This document shows positions 17,684 to 26,171 of a stretch of DNA of 57,328 nt, piece after piece; the stretch's first letter is position 1; each line of letters starts with the position of its first letter. The position numbers and the translations under genes were made by a program. The stretch comes from Elusimicrobiota bacterium (GTDB lineage Bacteria > Elusimicrobiota > Elusimicrobia > Elusimicrobiales > UBA9959). The stretch is taken from positions 64,001 to 121,328 of the forward strand of contig JAAYVI010000117.1 of the NCBI GenBank assembly GCA_012517235.1. The letters run 5' to 3'. The notes beneath the pieces were generated by a model that was given only the letters and a program-made list of their open reading frames with translations, did not search any database and was not told the origin of the DNA.

Positions 17684-19321
17684 ATGACTTTCAAAAGAAG
17701 CAATTTAATAATAGTTTTAATACTAATTGTTTCCGCATTCCTAAGGTTTAATTCTTTAACTTGCGGAGTTCCTTCCAAGACCGGAAGATTAACGGCTTAT
17801 CATTTCGACGAATATATGAACTTCGGGGCATTGTCTCAAATGAATCCTTCCAAATTTGATTTTTATCCCAAAGATGCCGTTTTGGGTTGGGGCAGTTTTC
17901 AGGTATATTCTTTGGGCGTCATGTTAAAAAGTATGCAGATATCCGGATTATTCAATCCGGCCGGCAAAGAAGAAATGAAAAAAAATTTGAAAGAAGCCGA
18001 CAAAATGTATTATGCCGGAAGAATATTTACCGGATTTTTTTCGCTGTTGTCGGTTTTACTTATTTTTTTTCTGGCAAGGAAAAATTTGGGGGAGGATTCG
18101 GCTTTTTGGGCTTCCGCATTTTTCGCTTCTTTTTATGTCGAAACTTATTTGGGTTCGATCGTAAAACCGGATTCGATTATGCTTTTTTGGGGAATATTGT
18201 CTTTTTATTTTTTAAGAGAATGGATTGCGGATAAAAAGGAAAAAAGTTTTTATTTATCGGCGATATTTGCCGGATTGTCTTTTGCGACAAAATATACGGG
18301 AATAATTTTTGTTCTTAACTTTTTAATATCTTTCATATTGGAACGCGGAGAATTTCAAAAAAAGATTATTTTAAAAAGAGTTTTTATTTATTTTTCAGTC
18401 GTGGCCGCAGTTTTTTTACTTATAAATCCGTATTACTTAATAGAGACTAAAAAAGCTTCGGCGCATTTTTTTGCCATGTTTGATAAAACAAGAGCTCACG
18501 GTTCGGCCCTTAAAGGGTATTGGGAGTATTTTTCGGAGATTCTTCCCGTATCGTACGGCTTGCCTTTTTTACTCTTCTTAATACCTTCTTTCTTTTATTC
18601 TTTAAAGTCCAAAAACAGATTCATCTATTACTGCGTTATTTTTTCGCTTTTTTATGTCTTAAAGTTCGGATATCCCAATAAGCAATCTTTTACGTATTCT
18701 TTGCCTTTGGCTCCTTTTTTTGCTTTAATCGCGGGTTATTATGCCGCTAAAGGTAACAAGAAGATAAAGTTATTTGCGGCGGCGGTTTTGTTATATACTT
18801 TTTCATATTCTTTTTATCAAAAATCGTTATGGAAGGACGAAAATACCATATTGCTGACTTCGCAGTGGATAGAAAAAAACATATCCGAGGATAAAACTAT
18901 TTGTCTTTCCAGAATAGACATTTGGACTCCTACCGTTTTAAGAAAGTACGATACGTCTTATAAAATTAAAGTTTACGGAGACGCCAAAACAAATTTTGCG
19001 CAGGGAATAAAAGATATGTTTTTAGATTTGCCTTCGTGCGATTATGCCGTTTTAAGCGAGTATGAAATAAGATTGATAGAAAAAAATAAACCTTTAAAAG
19101 AAATAAAAAACTTTTATGAAAATAATTTTGAAAAAGCATATGAGATAAAAAGACCGTCTTTTCCTTTATTTGAGATTAAGGATTCTCATCATTATTTGTT
19201 TGCTTCTTTTATGAATCCGGGGTTTGAAATTTTAAAAAGAGGGAAAAATGGAAGTAAGCATTCTTTTGCCTTGCTTAAACGAGATAAATACCTTGCCGTC
19301 GGTCCTCTCGAAACTTTCTAA
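17684..19321 (+). CDS. GT39/ArnT-like polytopic glycosyltransferase
   Basis: 545 residues with about 10-12 transmembrane helices. The first periplasmic loop contains the acidic motif YHFDEYMNFG near residue 45, matching the catalytic D/E loop of the dolichyl-phosphate-mannose/ArnT GT-C family. These enzymes take a sugar from a polyprenyl-phosphate and add it to protein or lipid A on the outer side of the inner membrane. The 3' end (stop 19321) overlaps the GT2 gene by 74 nt in another frame, an unusually deep overlap that ties the two together. Acceptor unknown. Confidence 0.82.
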   Translation: MTFKRSNLIIVLILIVSAFLRFNSLTCGVPSKTGRLTAYHFDEYMNFGALSQMNPSKFDFYPKDAVLGWGSFQVYSLGVMLKSMQISGLFNPAGKEEMKKNLKEADKMYYAGRIFTGFFSLLSVLLIFFLARKNLGEDSAFWASAFFASFYVETYLGSIVKPDSIMLFWGILSFYFLREWIADKKEKSFYLSAIFAGLSFATKYTGIIFVLNFLISFILERGEFQKKIILKRVFIYFSVVAAVFLLINPYYLIETKKASAHFFAMFDKTRAHGSALKGYWEYFSEILPVSYGLPFLLFLIPSFFYSLKSKNRFIYYCVIFSLFYVLKFGYPNKQSFTYSLPLAPFFALIAGYYAAKGNKKIKLFAAAVLLYTFSYSFYQKSLWKDENTILLTSQWIEKNISEDKTICLSRIDIWTPTVLRKYDTSYKIKVYGDAKTNFAQGIKDMFLDLPSCDYAVLSEYEIRLIEKNKPLKEIKNFYENNFEKAYEIKRPSFPLFEIKDSHHYLFASFMNPGFEILKRGKNGSKHSFALLKRDKYLAVGPLETF

Positions 19322-19943
19322 ACTTAGTTTTGCCGGGAACGCCGAGGTTATAGCGGTAGACGACGGATCTATCGACGATACTTTTCATTTTTTAAATTCA
19401 AATAAATTTTCATATCCTTTTAAGATGATTTGCGCGAAACATTCCGCCTCTTTGGGGAAAGGGGCGGCATTGTCTACGGGTCTGGGACTTTCCAATGGAA
19501 AAATAATAATGATTCAAGACGCGGACTGCGAATACGATCCGTCGGATTTGGAAAAATTTTACGAAAAGGTTAAATACGGCGGATATGACGCGGTATTCGG
19601 TTCGAGACTTCTGTCCGGAGACAACGATATTTACAGCGCTTTTTATTTTTGGGGAAATAAAATAATGACTTTTCTCATAAATATTTTATTCTCGGGAAAA
19701 CTAACGGATTCTTATACGGGCAGAAAAGTTTTTAAAAGAGAATGCGCTCAATCCGTTTTCCCGGAAAGCGAAGGTTTTGAGGCGGAAGCCGAAATATGCT
19801 GCCGGCTTTTAAATAAAAAATTTCACTATTGCGAAATTCCGATTTCGTATTCTCCGAGGACCAGAAAAGAAGGTAAAAAAATAAAGTTTTCGGACTCTGT
19901 TAAGGGTTTTCTAAAAATTGTAGAATTAAGACTGAAACTATGA
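19248..19943 (+). CDS. Glycosyltransferase family 2 (polyprenyl-phosphate sugar synthase-like)
   Basis: 231 residues, a GT-A domain without membrane helices at the end. MEVSILLPCLNEINTLP, VDDGSIDDT, GKGAALSTGL and the DxD in MIQDADCEYDP are all present, as in dolichol-phosphate mannosyltransferase-type enzymes. It starts within the GT39-like gene after AGAGGG and its stop overlaps the next gene as ATGA. Likely makes the lipid-linked sugar for the GT39-like transferase or part of the glycan assembled on the lipid by the following WecA-like enzyme. Confidence 0.87.
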   Translation: MEVSILLPCLNEINTLPSVLSKLSKLSFAGNAEVIAVDDGSIDDTFHFLNSNKFSYPFKMICAKHSASLGKGAALSTGLGLSNGKIIMIQDADCEYDPSDLEKFYEKVKYGGYDAVFGSRLLSGDNDIYSAFYFWGNKIMTFLINILFSGKLTDSYTGRKVFKRECAQSVFPESEGFEAEAEICCRLLNKKFHYCEIPISYSPRTRKEGKKIKFSDSVKGFLKIVELRLKL

Positions 19944-20968
19944 TTGAAAACCTTAAGTTTTACATAATCACATTTATCATTTCTTTGATACTTTCTCTTT
20001 TTTTAGTACCTCTGACAAGAAAAGCGGCTTTGTTTTTCGGACTTTGCGATAAACCGAACGAAATAAAAACACATAAAGGTTCGGTTCCGGTATTGGGCGG
20101 AGCGGCAGTGTTTTTTTCTTTTGCGGTTTCTTTGATTATAATGCGTTTTTATACTTCTTTTCCTACCGGAACTTTAAGGGATTTAAGATATATTCTTGCC
20201 GGCGCTTTTTTGATACTTCTTCTGGGAATAGCCGACGATTTTAGAAAACCCAAAGGTCTATCCGTCGGTTTTAAATTTTTTATTCAATTTTTGATAGCTT
20301 TTTTTATGGTTTTTTCCGGTTTTAGGATTAAGTTTATTTATCCCGAGTATCTGTCCTGGATTTTAAGCATGCTGTGGATAGTCGGGGTTTCCAATGCTTT
20401 TAATATAATAGACATTATGGACGGGCTTTCGGCGTCTCAGGCTTTTGCCGCCGCATTGGCTTTTTGGTTTATCGCTTTGCCTTCGGAGCAGATTTATGTG
20501 AATTTTTTGGCCGCGGCGCTTTCGGGAGCGGCTCTGGGTTTTTTGCCTTATAATTTTTCTTCACGTTTGAAGATATTTTTGGGAGACAGCGGAAGCTTGT
20601 TTTTGGGATTTGTTCTCGCCATACTTTCCTTGGGAGACGAATATTCCAAAAACAATGTCTTGGCCGTTTACGCTCCGATTTTTATTTTGGCCGTTCCCAT
20701 ATACGACACTTTTTTCGTTTCTTTTATGAGAATTAAAAAAGGTATTTCTCCTTTTTCCGGAAGCAAAGATCATTACGCTCTAAGAATGGAAAAAATGGGT
20801 TTTTCGAGAAAAAAAATAGTTTATATCAGCTTTTTGTTTTCGGTTTTTTTGGGATTCTCCGCCTGGCTTTCTACGGTTTTATCTTGGCATTGGAGCGCAT
20901 TGATATATTTTACCGTAGGAGCGGAATTTGTTTTAATAAGTAAGAAAATAAGTTCGGTAGATATTTAG
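19940..20968 (+). CDS. WecA/MraY-family polyprenyl-phosphate sugar-1-phosphate transferase
   Basis: 342 residues, about 10 helices. Diagnostic motifs: TRKAALFFGLCDKPNEIKTH (as TPxxxxLAxxxGLVDxPxxRKxH), the catalytic GIADDF, NAFNIIDIMDGLSAS and LGDSGSLFLGF, plus the cytoplasmic DHYALRM histidine loop. This family transfers HexNAc-1-P to undecaprenyl phosphate and starts O-antigen, enterobacterial common antigen or teichoic-type glycan synthesis. NxxDxxDG rather than the MraY-specific insert points to WecA/TagO type. Coupled (ATGA) to the GT2 gene upstream. The adjacent sugar genes provide the likely pathway. Confidence 0.88.
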   Translation: MIENLKFYIITFIISLILSLFLVPLTRKAALFFGLCDKPNEIKTHKGSVPVLGGAAVFFSFAVSLIIMRFYTSFPTGTLRDLRYILAGAFLILLLGIADDFRKPKGLSVGFKFFIQFLIAFFMVFSGFRIKFIYPEYLSWILSMLWIVGVSNAFNIIDIMDGLSASQAFAAALAFWFIALPSEQIYVNFLAAALSGAALGFLPYNFSSRLKIFLGDSGSLFLGFVLAILSLGDEYSKNNVLAVYAPIFILAVPIYDTFFVSFMRIKKGISPFSGSKDHYALRMEKMGFSRKKIVYISFLFSVFLGFSAWLSTVLSWHWSALIYFTVGAEFVLISKKISSVDI

Positions 20969-21162
20969 GCGCAATTTGCTTTGAGTTTTTCTATTAATTC
21001 TTCAAGAACCTTCCCGTTTTTTTCGCAAAGCTGTTCAAGATTATCCCAAACAGGCTGAGAACAAACATAAACCTGAAGGCCTAAAGAGGAAAAAACTTCT
21101 ATCGATTTCGGACATATTTCCAAAATCTCTTCTACCGAAGTTTTTGGGCCTATATCGATCAT
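20965..21162 (-). CDS. DUF1858 small protein
   Basis: 65 residues. Matches the DUF1858 pattern (a small disulfide-associated domain found near redox proteins): MIDIGPKTSVEEILEICP at the start, a SLGLQVYVCSQ segment with Cys, and an LEQLCEK segment with another Cys. It follows the osmC-like gene with an ATGA overlap and ends 4 nt into the convergent WecA-like gene. The pairing with OsmC suggests a thiol role, but no partner is known. Confidence 0.72.
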   Translation of the reverse strand: MIDIGPKTSVEEILEICPKSIEVFSSLGLQVYVCSQPVWDNLEQLCEKNGKVLEELIEKLKANCA

Positions 21163-21554
21163 TTTTCTATCAATGTTTCAAATTCCGGAGGATTTGCCAA
21201 GGTCCTTTTTACAAGACAAAGATCCACGGCTGATTTTAAAGCCGGAACATATTTTTCCGGAAAATCTTTGGGCAAAGTAAGTATTATTTCGACTTTATCC
21301 AGAAGATGTTTTTCGGGATTCCATTTGAAATTAAGATTTATTTTAAATCCTTCGCGGTTAAGTTTTCTATTTTCGAAAAAAGACAAAGCAAATATCCCCG
21401 CGCAGGTTCCAAGAGAAGCCAAAAATAGTTCAAAAGGAGAAGGAGCTTCTCCGTCTCCGCCCGCTTTTAAAGGCTGGTCTGTTTTTATTTCAAAACCGTT
21501 CATTAAAGCGTTTACTCTTTTATTTCCCGGGAAAGTTATTTCCATATTAGCCAT
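21159..21554 (-). CDS. OsmC-family thiol peroxidase-like protein
   Basis: 131 residues. Carries both OsmC/Ohr cysteines: SLGTCAGIFAL (about residue 50) and AVDLCLVKRTL (about 112), with the GEAPSPFELFLASLG helix entry. OsmC/YhfA-type proteins reduce organic peroxides or bind small thiol adducts in the cytoplasm. GGAGG precedes ATG 21554. Translationally coupled to the DUF1858 gene. Confidence 0.9.
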   Translation of the reverse strand: MANMEITFPGNKRVNALMNGFEIKTDQPLKAGGDGEAPSPFELFLASLGTCAGIFALSFFENRKLNREGFKINLNFKWNPEKHLLDKVEIILTLPKDFPEKYVPALKSAVDLCLVKRTLANPPEFETLIEK

Positions 21555-21606
21555 TATGCCTCCTTAAATTCTTTATATATTAGATGTTAAAAAGGTAAGA
21601 AAAGTT

Positions 21607-22764
21607 TCAAGTTCCGGACTTTAAATTTTTATGTATTCCGGGTATTATGGTAGATCTCGGATCTGGCTGTCTTTGAATCTCTAAAATATCGGGATATATA
21701 TCTATGAAAGCTTTTACCACCTGAGGGTCGAAGGATTTTGAAGATTCTTCCAAAATATATTCTTTGGCTTTTTCAGGCTCCCAGCTCGGTTTATAAACTC
21801 TTGGCATACACAGAGCGTCGAATACGTCCGCAACCGACACTATTCTCGCTTCCAGAGGTATTTGTCCGCCTTTAAGCTTATTGGGATAACCGGTTCCGTC
21901 GAATTTTTCATGATGCGAAGCGGCTATTTTGCAGGCTACCTGGAGAAGATTGCTCTGAGCGTTACAAAGTATCTTTGCTCCGTATAAGGTGTGTTTTTTC
22001 ATTTCTTCGAATTCTTCCGCCGTGAGTTTTGCGGGTTTTAATAATATTGCGTCGGCTATGGCGACTTTGCCTATGTCGTGAAGAGGGCTGGCATATTTTA
22101 TGTTTTCTACCTGTTTTTCGGCTAAACCCAAAGAAGAAGCTATCATAGCCGAGTATTCGCTTATGTGTCTGAGATGTATGGCTGTATCGTGCTGATCTCT
22201 GTATTCGGCGGTTATCGCCAATCTATAAATTGTTTCAAGCTGAGATTGAGATATGGTTTCGTATAGCTGAGCGTTTTCTATGGCGGAAGCCGCCAATGAG
22301 CTCAAAAGCTGAAGTATTCCTTCGTCTTCTTCGTTAAAAGGGCCGTGTCTTTTATTTAAAACTTCAAAAACTCCTATTATATTTCCGTTTACGTTTTTAA
22401 GAGGAACCGCCAATATGCTTTTTGTCTTAAATCTTGTTATTCTGTCTATTTCCGGATTGAATTTTTCGCTTGCATAGGCGTCGGATATGTTTAAGGGAGC
22501 TCCCGTTAAAGCTACCTGTCCTACTATGCCTCTGCCTACGGGAACTCTTATTTCAGTTTGTCCTATGCCGTGAGCTATTTTAGACCAAAGTTCGTTAGTC
22601 GAGGCTTCCAAAAGAAAAATAGAACATCTTTCGGACGATAATATCTCTTCGACCTGCTTGGCTATTAAATCTAATAGTTTGTTCAGATTGGTTTCTTTGG
22701 TAACCAAACCGCCGAATTTTACAAGAAGTCCCAATCTATTTTCCAGTTCTTCGGCTCTCGTCAT
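21607..22764 (-). CDS. GAF and HD-GYP protein (probable cyclic-di-GMP phosphodiesterase)
   Basis: About 385 residues from ATG 22764; a TTG at 22806 in the same frame is an alternative start, and neither has a strong ribosome site. A GAF domain (about 5-165) is followed by an HD-GYP domain: HDTAIHLRHISEYS, SPLHDIGKVAIAD (HD), KKHTLYGA, SHHEKFDGTGYP (GYP motif) and VSVADVFDAL. The HD metal ligands and the GYP triplet are intact, so activity on cyclic-di-GMP or a related dinucleotide is plausible. It follows the GlcF-like gene closely on the same strand and may be read from that operon. Confidence 0.9.
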   Translation of the reverse strand: MTRAEELENRLGLLVKFGGLVTKETNLNKLLDLIAKQVEEILSSERCSIFLLEASTNELWSKIAHGIGQTEIRVPVGRGIVGQVALTGAPLNISDAYASEKFNPEIDRITRFKTKSILAVPLKNVNGNIIGVFEVLNKRHGPFNEEDEGILQLLSSLAASAIENAQLYETISQSQLETIYRLAITAEYRDQHDTAIHLRHISEYSAMIASSLGLAEKQVENIKYASPLHDIGKVAIADAILLKPAKLTAEEFEEMKKHTLYGAKILCNAQSNLLQVACKIAASHHEKFDGTGYPNKLKGGQIPLEARIVSVADVFDALCMPRVYKPSWEPEKAKEYILEESSKSFDPQVVKAFIDIYPDILEIQRQPDPRSTIIPGIHKNLKSGT

Positions 22765-22821
22765 AGCAGTTATTATTTTAGCATTATTTTCTAAAAAAAT
22801 GTTCAAATTTTTTTCAAAAAA

Positions 22822-24168
22822 TCAAAGGTTAACGGAATTCTTCAAAAAAACAGAGTAATGCATTATTTTGGCTTTAGGATACATTTCTCTAAGTCCGGTT
22901 TCTATTTGTATCAGACAAGAAGTCGAAGACGCTATTACTATGTCGGGCCTTACCGAAGATATGTTCTCTATTTTCTTTTTAAGAATATCTTGAGATATAT
23001 CCGGATTGCTAAAAGCAAAAGCCCCTGCTCCGCCGCAGCAATGATCGCTTTGCGGCATTTCTACGAGATTATCTTTAAGCAAAGGTTTCAAGACGTCTCT
23101 TATTTCTTTTCTTATGCCTTGCGCGTGAGATGCCCGGCAAGAGTCGTGTATGGTTACTCTTATTTCGGAAAGCCTCTTAAAATCGACCAGATGTTCTATA
23201 TGAATAGGCTTTATAAATTCGGTTATATCTTTTACGCAAGAAGAGAAAAATTCGGCTTTATTTCTCATCGGGTCGTCTTTGGCAAAAAGAGAAGGATAGG
23301 ATTTTAAAAAAGCCGCGCAGGAGGAACAATCTAATATTATCGGAGCGTCGGAAAACTTGGTTCGGATTTCGTCGTATAAAACAATATTTTTTTGTGCGGC
23401 CGATTTGGCTTCGCTCAAAGAACCGTAATTATAGGCCGTTAACCCGCAACATTCGTTTTTCATTATTATTCCGTCGCCGTATATTTTATAAAGCAATTCG
23501 ACGGTCGCTTTGCCTACTTCCGTGTGTATAAATTCCGTTCCGCAGGGAGAAAAATATATCCAGGAAAGTTTGACCGGATTTTTAAATCTTTCGTCTTTGT
23601 CCAGAGTTTCGGTAAGAAATTTTAGAGGCGTCGGCAAAGATTTTTTTTGAGCTTCCGAAATCCCTCTTAAATTTAAAAAATAAAAAAAGCCGAGTTTATC
23701 GGCTATTTTGGGTAGACCGGCTTTTTTGAGGAGATATAAAAGTTTAAGTATCAAATTAAATATCTTTTTTCTGGAAGTTACGGCCGCCGCGATTTTGTAA
23801 TAGAAATTTTTCCCGTGTCCCGGCATTTCTCTTCTTGCTTCCAAAACAAGATCTGCGGTGGGGACTTTGCCGTAGCAAACCTCGCTACATGCTCCGCAAA
23901 GAAGGCATGTTTTTAAGGATTCGTATGCGGTATTAGCGCCTTTTATTTTACCTTCGACAAGTTTCCTTACCAATTGATTTCTGCCTCTCGGCGAGTAAAT
24001 TTCGTTTAATTTTAAAGAATATGTCGGACAGGAAGTTTCGCAATAACCGCATCTGAGACATCGGCTTACGGCGTCATAAATGTTTTTTTCTCCGTCGGCG
24101 GTAATCAAAGCGCTTAAATGAACGGTTTCTTGAGAAAAGAGTTCGTTTAGTTCGTATTTTGAATTCAT
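22822..24168 (-). CDS. glcF: Iron-sulfur subunit of glycolate/D-lactate dehydrogenase (GlcF-like)
   Basis: 448 residues. Two [4Fe-4S] motifs sit at the N-terminus (CLRCGYCETSCPTY and CLLCGACSEVCYG, about 37-50 and 88-100) and two CCG domains at the C-terminus (NECCGL and QSDHCCGGAGAF), as in GlcF and LldE-type subunits. It passes electrons from the FAD subunit to quinone or another carrier at the inner membrane. The start codon overlaps the stop of the GlcD-GlcE fusion gene (ATGA), so they are translated together. Confidence 0.9.
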   Translation of the reverse strand: MNSKYELNELFSQETVHLSALITADGEKNIYDAVSRCLRCGYCETSCPTYSLKLNEIYSPRGRNQLVRKLVEGKIKGANTAYESLKTCLLCGACSEVCYGKVPTADLVLEARREMPGHGKNFYYKIAAAVTSRKKIFNLILKLLYLLKKAGLPKIADKLGFFYFLNLRGISEAQKKSLPTPLKFLTETLDKDERFKNPVKLSWIYFSPCGTEFIHTEVGKATVELLYKIYGDGIIMKNECCGLTAYNYGSLSEAKSAAQKNIVLYDEIRTKFSDAPIILDCSSCAAFLKSYPSLFAKDDPMRNKAEFFSSCVKDITEFIKPIHIEHLVDFKRLSEIRVTIHDSCRASHAQGIRKEIRDVLKPLLKDNLVEMPQSDHCCGGAGAFAFSNPDISQDILKKKIENISSVRPDIVIASSTSCLIQIETGLREMYPKAKIMHYSVFLKNSVNL

Positions 24169-26168
24169 ATATTTGGAAAAAAAGAAGGATTAAAAAGATT
24201 TTGAGGATCCAAAGTTTTTTTAATTTTCACTAAAATGGGATCTTTCGAAAAATCGGACGAAGCGCATTGTGAGCATTTTATAATTTCTTCTTTGGCAAAA
24301 GCGGGATTTTTAATTCTAAGCGTTAAAGATATTATAAAAGCGAAAACTCCTTTAGAGCCTAATAATAGGGGAAAGGCATTATATCCGCTGACGCTTTTTA
24401 TCGTTTTGCCTCCTAATCTTATCAACGAACCGTTCGAAAGAATAAAGTCGGCTCCCAATGTCAAATATCTTAAATTATCGTATTTTTTCAGAGCCGCGGC
24501 GGCTCCCAGAGAAATATCGTCTTCAGGAAGAGATATGTCCATCCCTTCTTTAATTAAGTTTTGTTTAAGTTTTTTTAAAGTAATGCCGCTTTCGACGGTT
24601 ACGGTCAAATTTTCCTTGTCCAGATCGAATATCCCGCAAAGCCTGGCGCATGAAAGATATCGCGCGCCGTTTTTGTCTCCCATTTTATTTTTTGAGGTGA
24701 TTATTGTTTTTATCCCTTTTTCTTTCCTTAACTTTATTTCATTTTTAATTTCCTGAGCTTCTTTGCTAAGATCGATAAAATCTTTTTTCAAAACTTCTAT
24801 TTGTCCCAGCGAGACTGGTATTTTCTTGTCCGGATTTGCCAGATTATTTTCATCCATCGCTTTTTTTATTTTTGAAAAAAAATCCAATGTTTCTACGTCA
24901 TATCTCCAATTCATCGCCTTTCTTTTCTCTACGCCTATGCCGTGTTCTCCGGATATGTCGCCTCCCAGCTCTATGCATACTTTAAGAATTTCCTCTCCGG
25001 CCTTTTTTGCTCTTCTTGTCTCTTCCAGATCTCTTTGGTCGAAAACAATGTTAGGATGAATGTTTCCGTCTCCCGCATGAAAAACAAGTCCGGCTCTAAG
25101 TCTGTTTTCTTCCAATATTTTTTTAATTCTTTTTACCGCTTCCGGGAGATTCGGTCTTGGAACTACGCCGTCTTCTACCATTACGTTTTCTCCTATTCTG
25201 GCCAAAGCGGGATAAGACTCCTTTCTTATTTTCCACAATTCTTCTCTTTTTTCCGGATCGTCGGTTTTTTGGATCGAAAAACCGTTAAATTTTTTAAAAA
25301 TATCTTCTATTTTTTGGGCTTCCTCTTCGCTGTCTCCTTCCAATTCCGCTATAAGCATGGCTTTTGCTCCCGCGGTAGTAAGCGAACTCCCGGCGGCTTC
25401 GATTGATAAAGCGTCCACTTCCTCCAATGTTCGCGGTACTATTCCGCAAGATATTACGGCGGAAACCGCTTTCATCGAATTTTCTATATCTTCGAAGAAG
25501 CAAGTGATAGTTTTTATTTTGGAAGGTATCGGCAATATCTTAAGCCATGCGTGTTTTATTATTCCCAATGTCCCTTCGCTTTGGCAAAAAAGCGAAACCA
25601 TATCCGGACCGGGATCTTTCCTTGAAAATATTCTTTCGGTTCCGTCGGGCAAAACCACTTCCAGTTTTTCTACGTGATCGCAGGTTACGCCGTATTTTAG
25701 GCATTGAGGCCCTCCGGCGTTTTGAGCTATGTTTCCGCCTATGGTGCAGACTTTTTGACTGGCGGGATCCGGAGCGTAGAAAAAACCGTATTTTTTTAAC
25801 TCTTCTTGAAGCTGCGAGTTTACTACTCCGGGCTCTACCAAAGCTATTTTATTTTGCGTGTCTATTTGCCTTATTTTTTTTAATCCGGCAAGATTTAAAA
25901 CGGCTCCTCCTTTCAAATTTACCGCCGCGCCGCATAGATTTGTTCCGGCCGACCTGGGAGTAAACGGAATTTTATATTCGTTTAAGAGTTTGATTGTCGG
26001 AGATATTTGAGAAGTATGAGAAAAATGAATTACCAGAGAAGGCAAAGCCGCGGAAAGAGAAGCGTCATAAGAATAGCATAAAAGATCCGATTGCGAATTT
26101 TTTACGTTATTTTCTCCTACTATTTCCGCAATTTTTTCCGTAAGGCTTTGTCTGCTTTCTTCGCTCAT
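24165..26168 (-). CDS. glcD: GlcD-GlcE fusion: FAD-linked 2-hydroxyacid dehydrogenase
   Basis: 667 residues, about 200 more than GlcD. Residues 1-455 are a complete FAD_binding_4/FAD-oxidase_C protein: PFTPRSAGTNLCGAA, DPASQKVCTIGGNIAQNAGG, HAGDGNIHPN and GGDISGEHGIGVEKR. Residues about 475-667 are a second FAD-binding_4-like domain resembling GlcE, with GADFILSNGSL, GGKTIKSVSGYNAFPLLLGS and DPQNLFNP near the end. GlcE is normally a separate subunit that pairs with GlcD and GlcF; here one chain appears to supply both. It oxidises glycolate or D-lactate (substrate not determined). Lies 3 nt after tryptophanase. Confidence 0.88.
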   Translation of the reverse strand: MSEESRQSLTEKIAEIVGENNVKNSQSDLLCYSYDASLSAALPSLVIHFSHTSQISPTIKLLNEYKIPFTPRSAGTNLCGAAVNLKGGAVLNLAGLKKIRQIDTQNKIALVEPGVVNSQLQEELKKYGFFYAPDPASQKVCTIGGNIAQNAGGPQCLKYGVTCDHVEKLEVVLPDGTERIFSRKDPGPDMVSLFCQSEGTLGIIKHAWLKILPIPSKIKTITCFFEDIENSMKAVSAVISCGIVPRTLEEVDALSIEAAGSSLTTAGAKAMLIAELEGDSEEEAQKIEDIFKKFNGFSIQKTDDPEKREELWKIRKESYPALARIGENVMVEDGVVPRPNLPEAVKRIKKILEENRLRAGLVFHAGDGNIHPNIVFDQRDLEETRRAKKAGEEILKVCIELGGDISGEHGIGVEKRKAMNWRYDVETLDFFSKIKKAMDENNLANPDKKIPVSLGQIEVLKKDFIDLSKEAQEIKNEIKLRKEKGIKTIITSKNKMGDKNGARYLSCARLCGIFDLDKENLTVTVESGITLKKLKQNLIKEGMDISLPEDDISLGAAAALKKYDNLRYLTLGADFILSNGSLIRLGGKTIKSVSGYNAFPLLLGSKGVFAFIISLTLRIKNPAFAKEEIIKCSQCASSDFSKDPILVKIKKTLDPQNLFNPSFFPNI

Positions 26169-26171
26169 AAA

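Noticed and set aside
25547-25963. 138-codon ORF opposite the GlcD-GlcE fusion gene
   Set aside because: Antisense shadow of a strongly conserved FAD domain; Arg/Leu/Phe-rich and without a credible start site.
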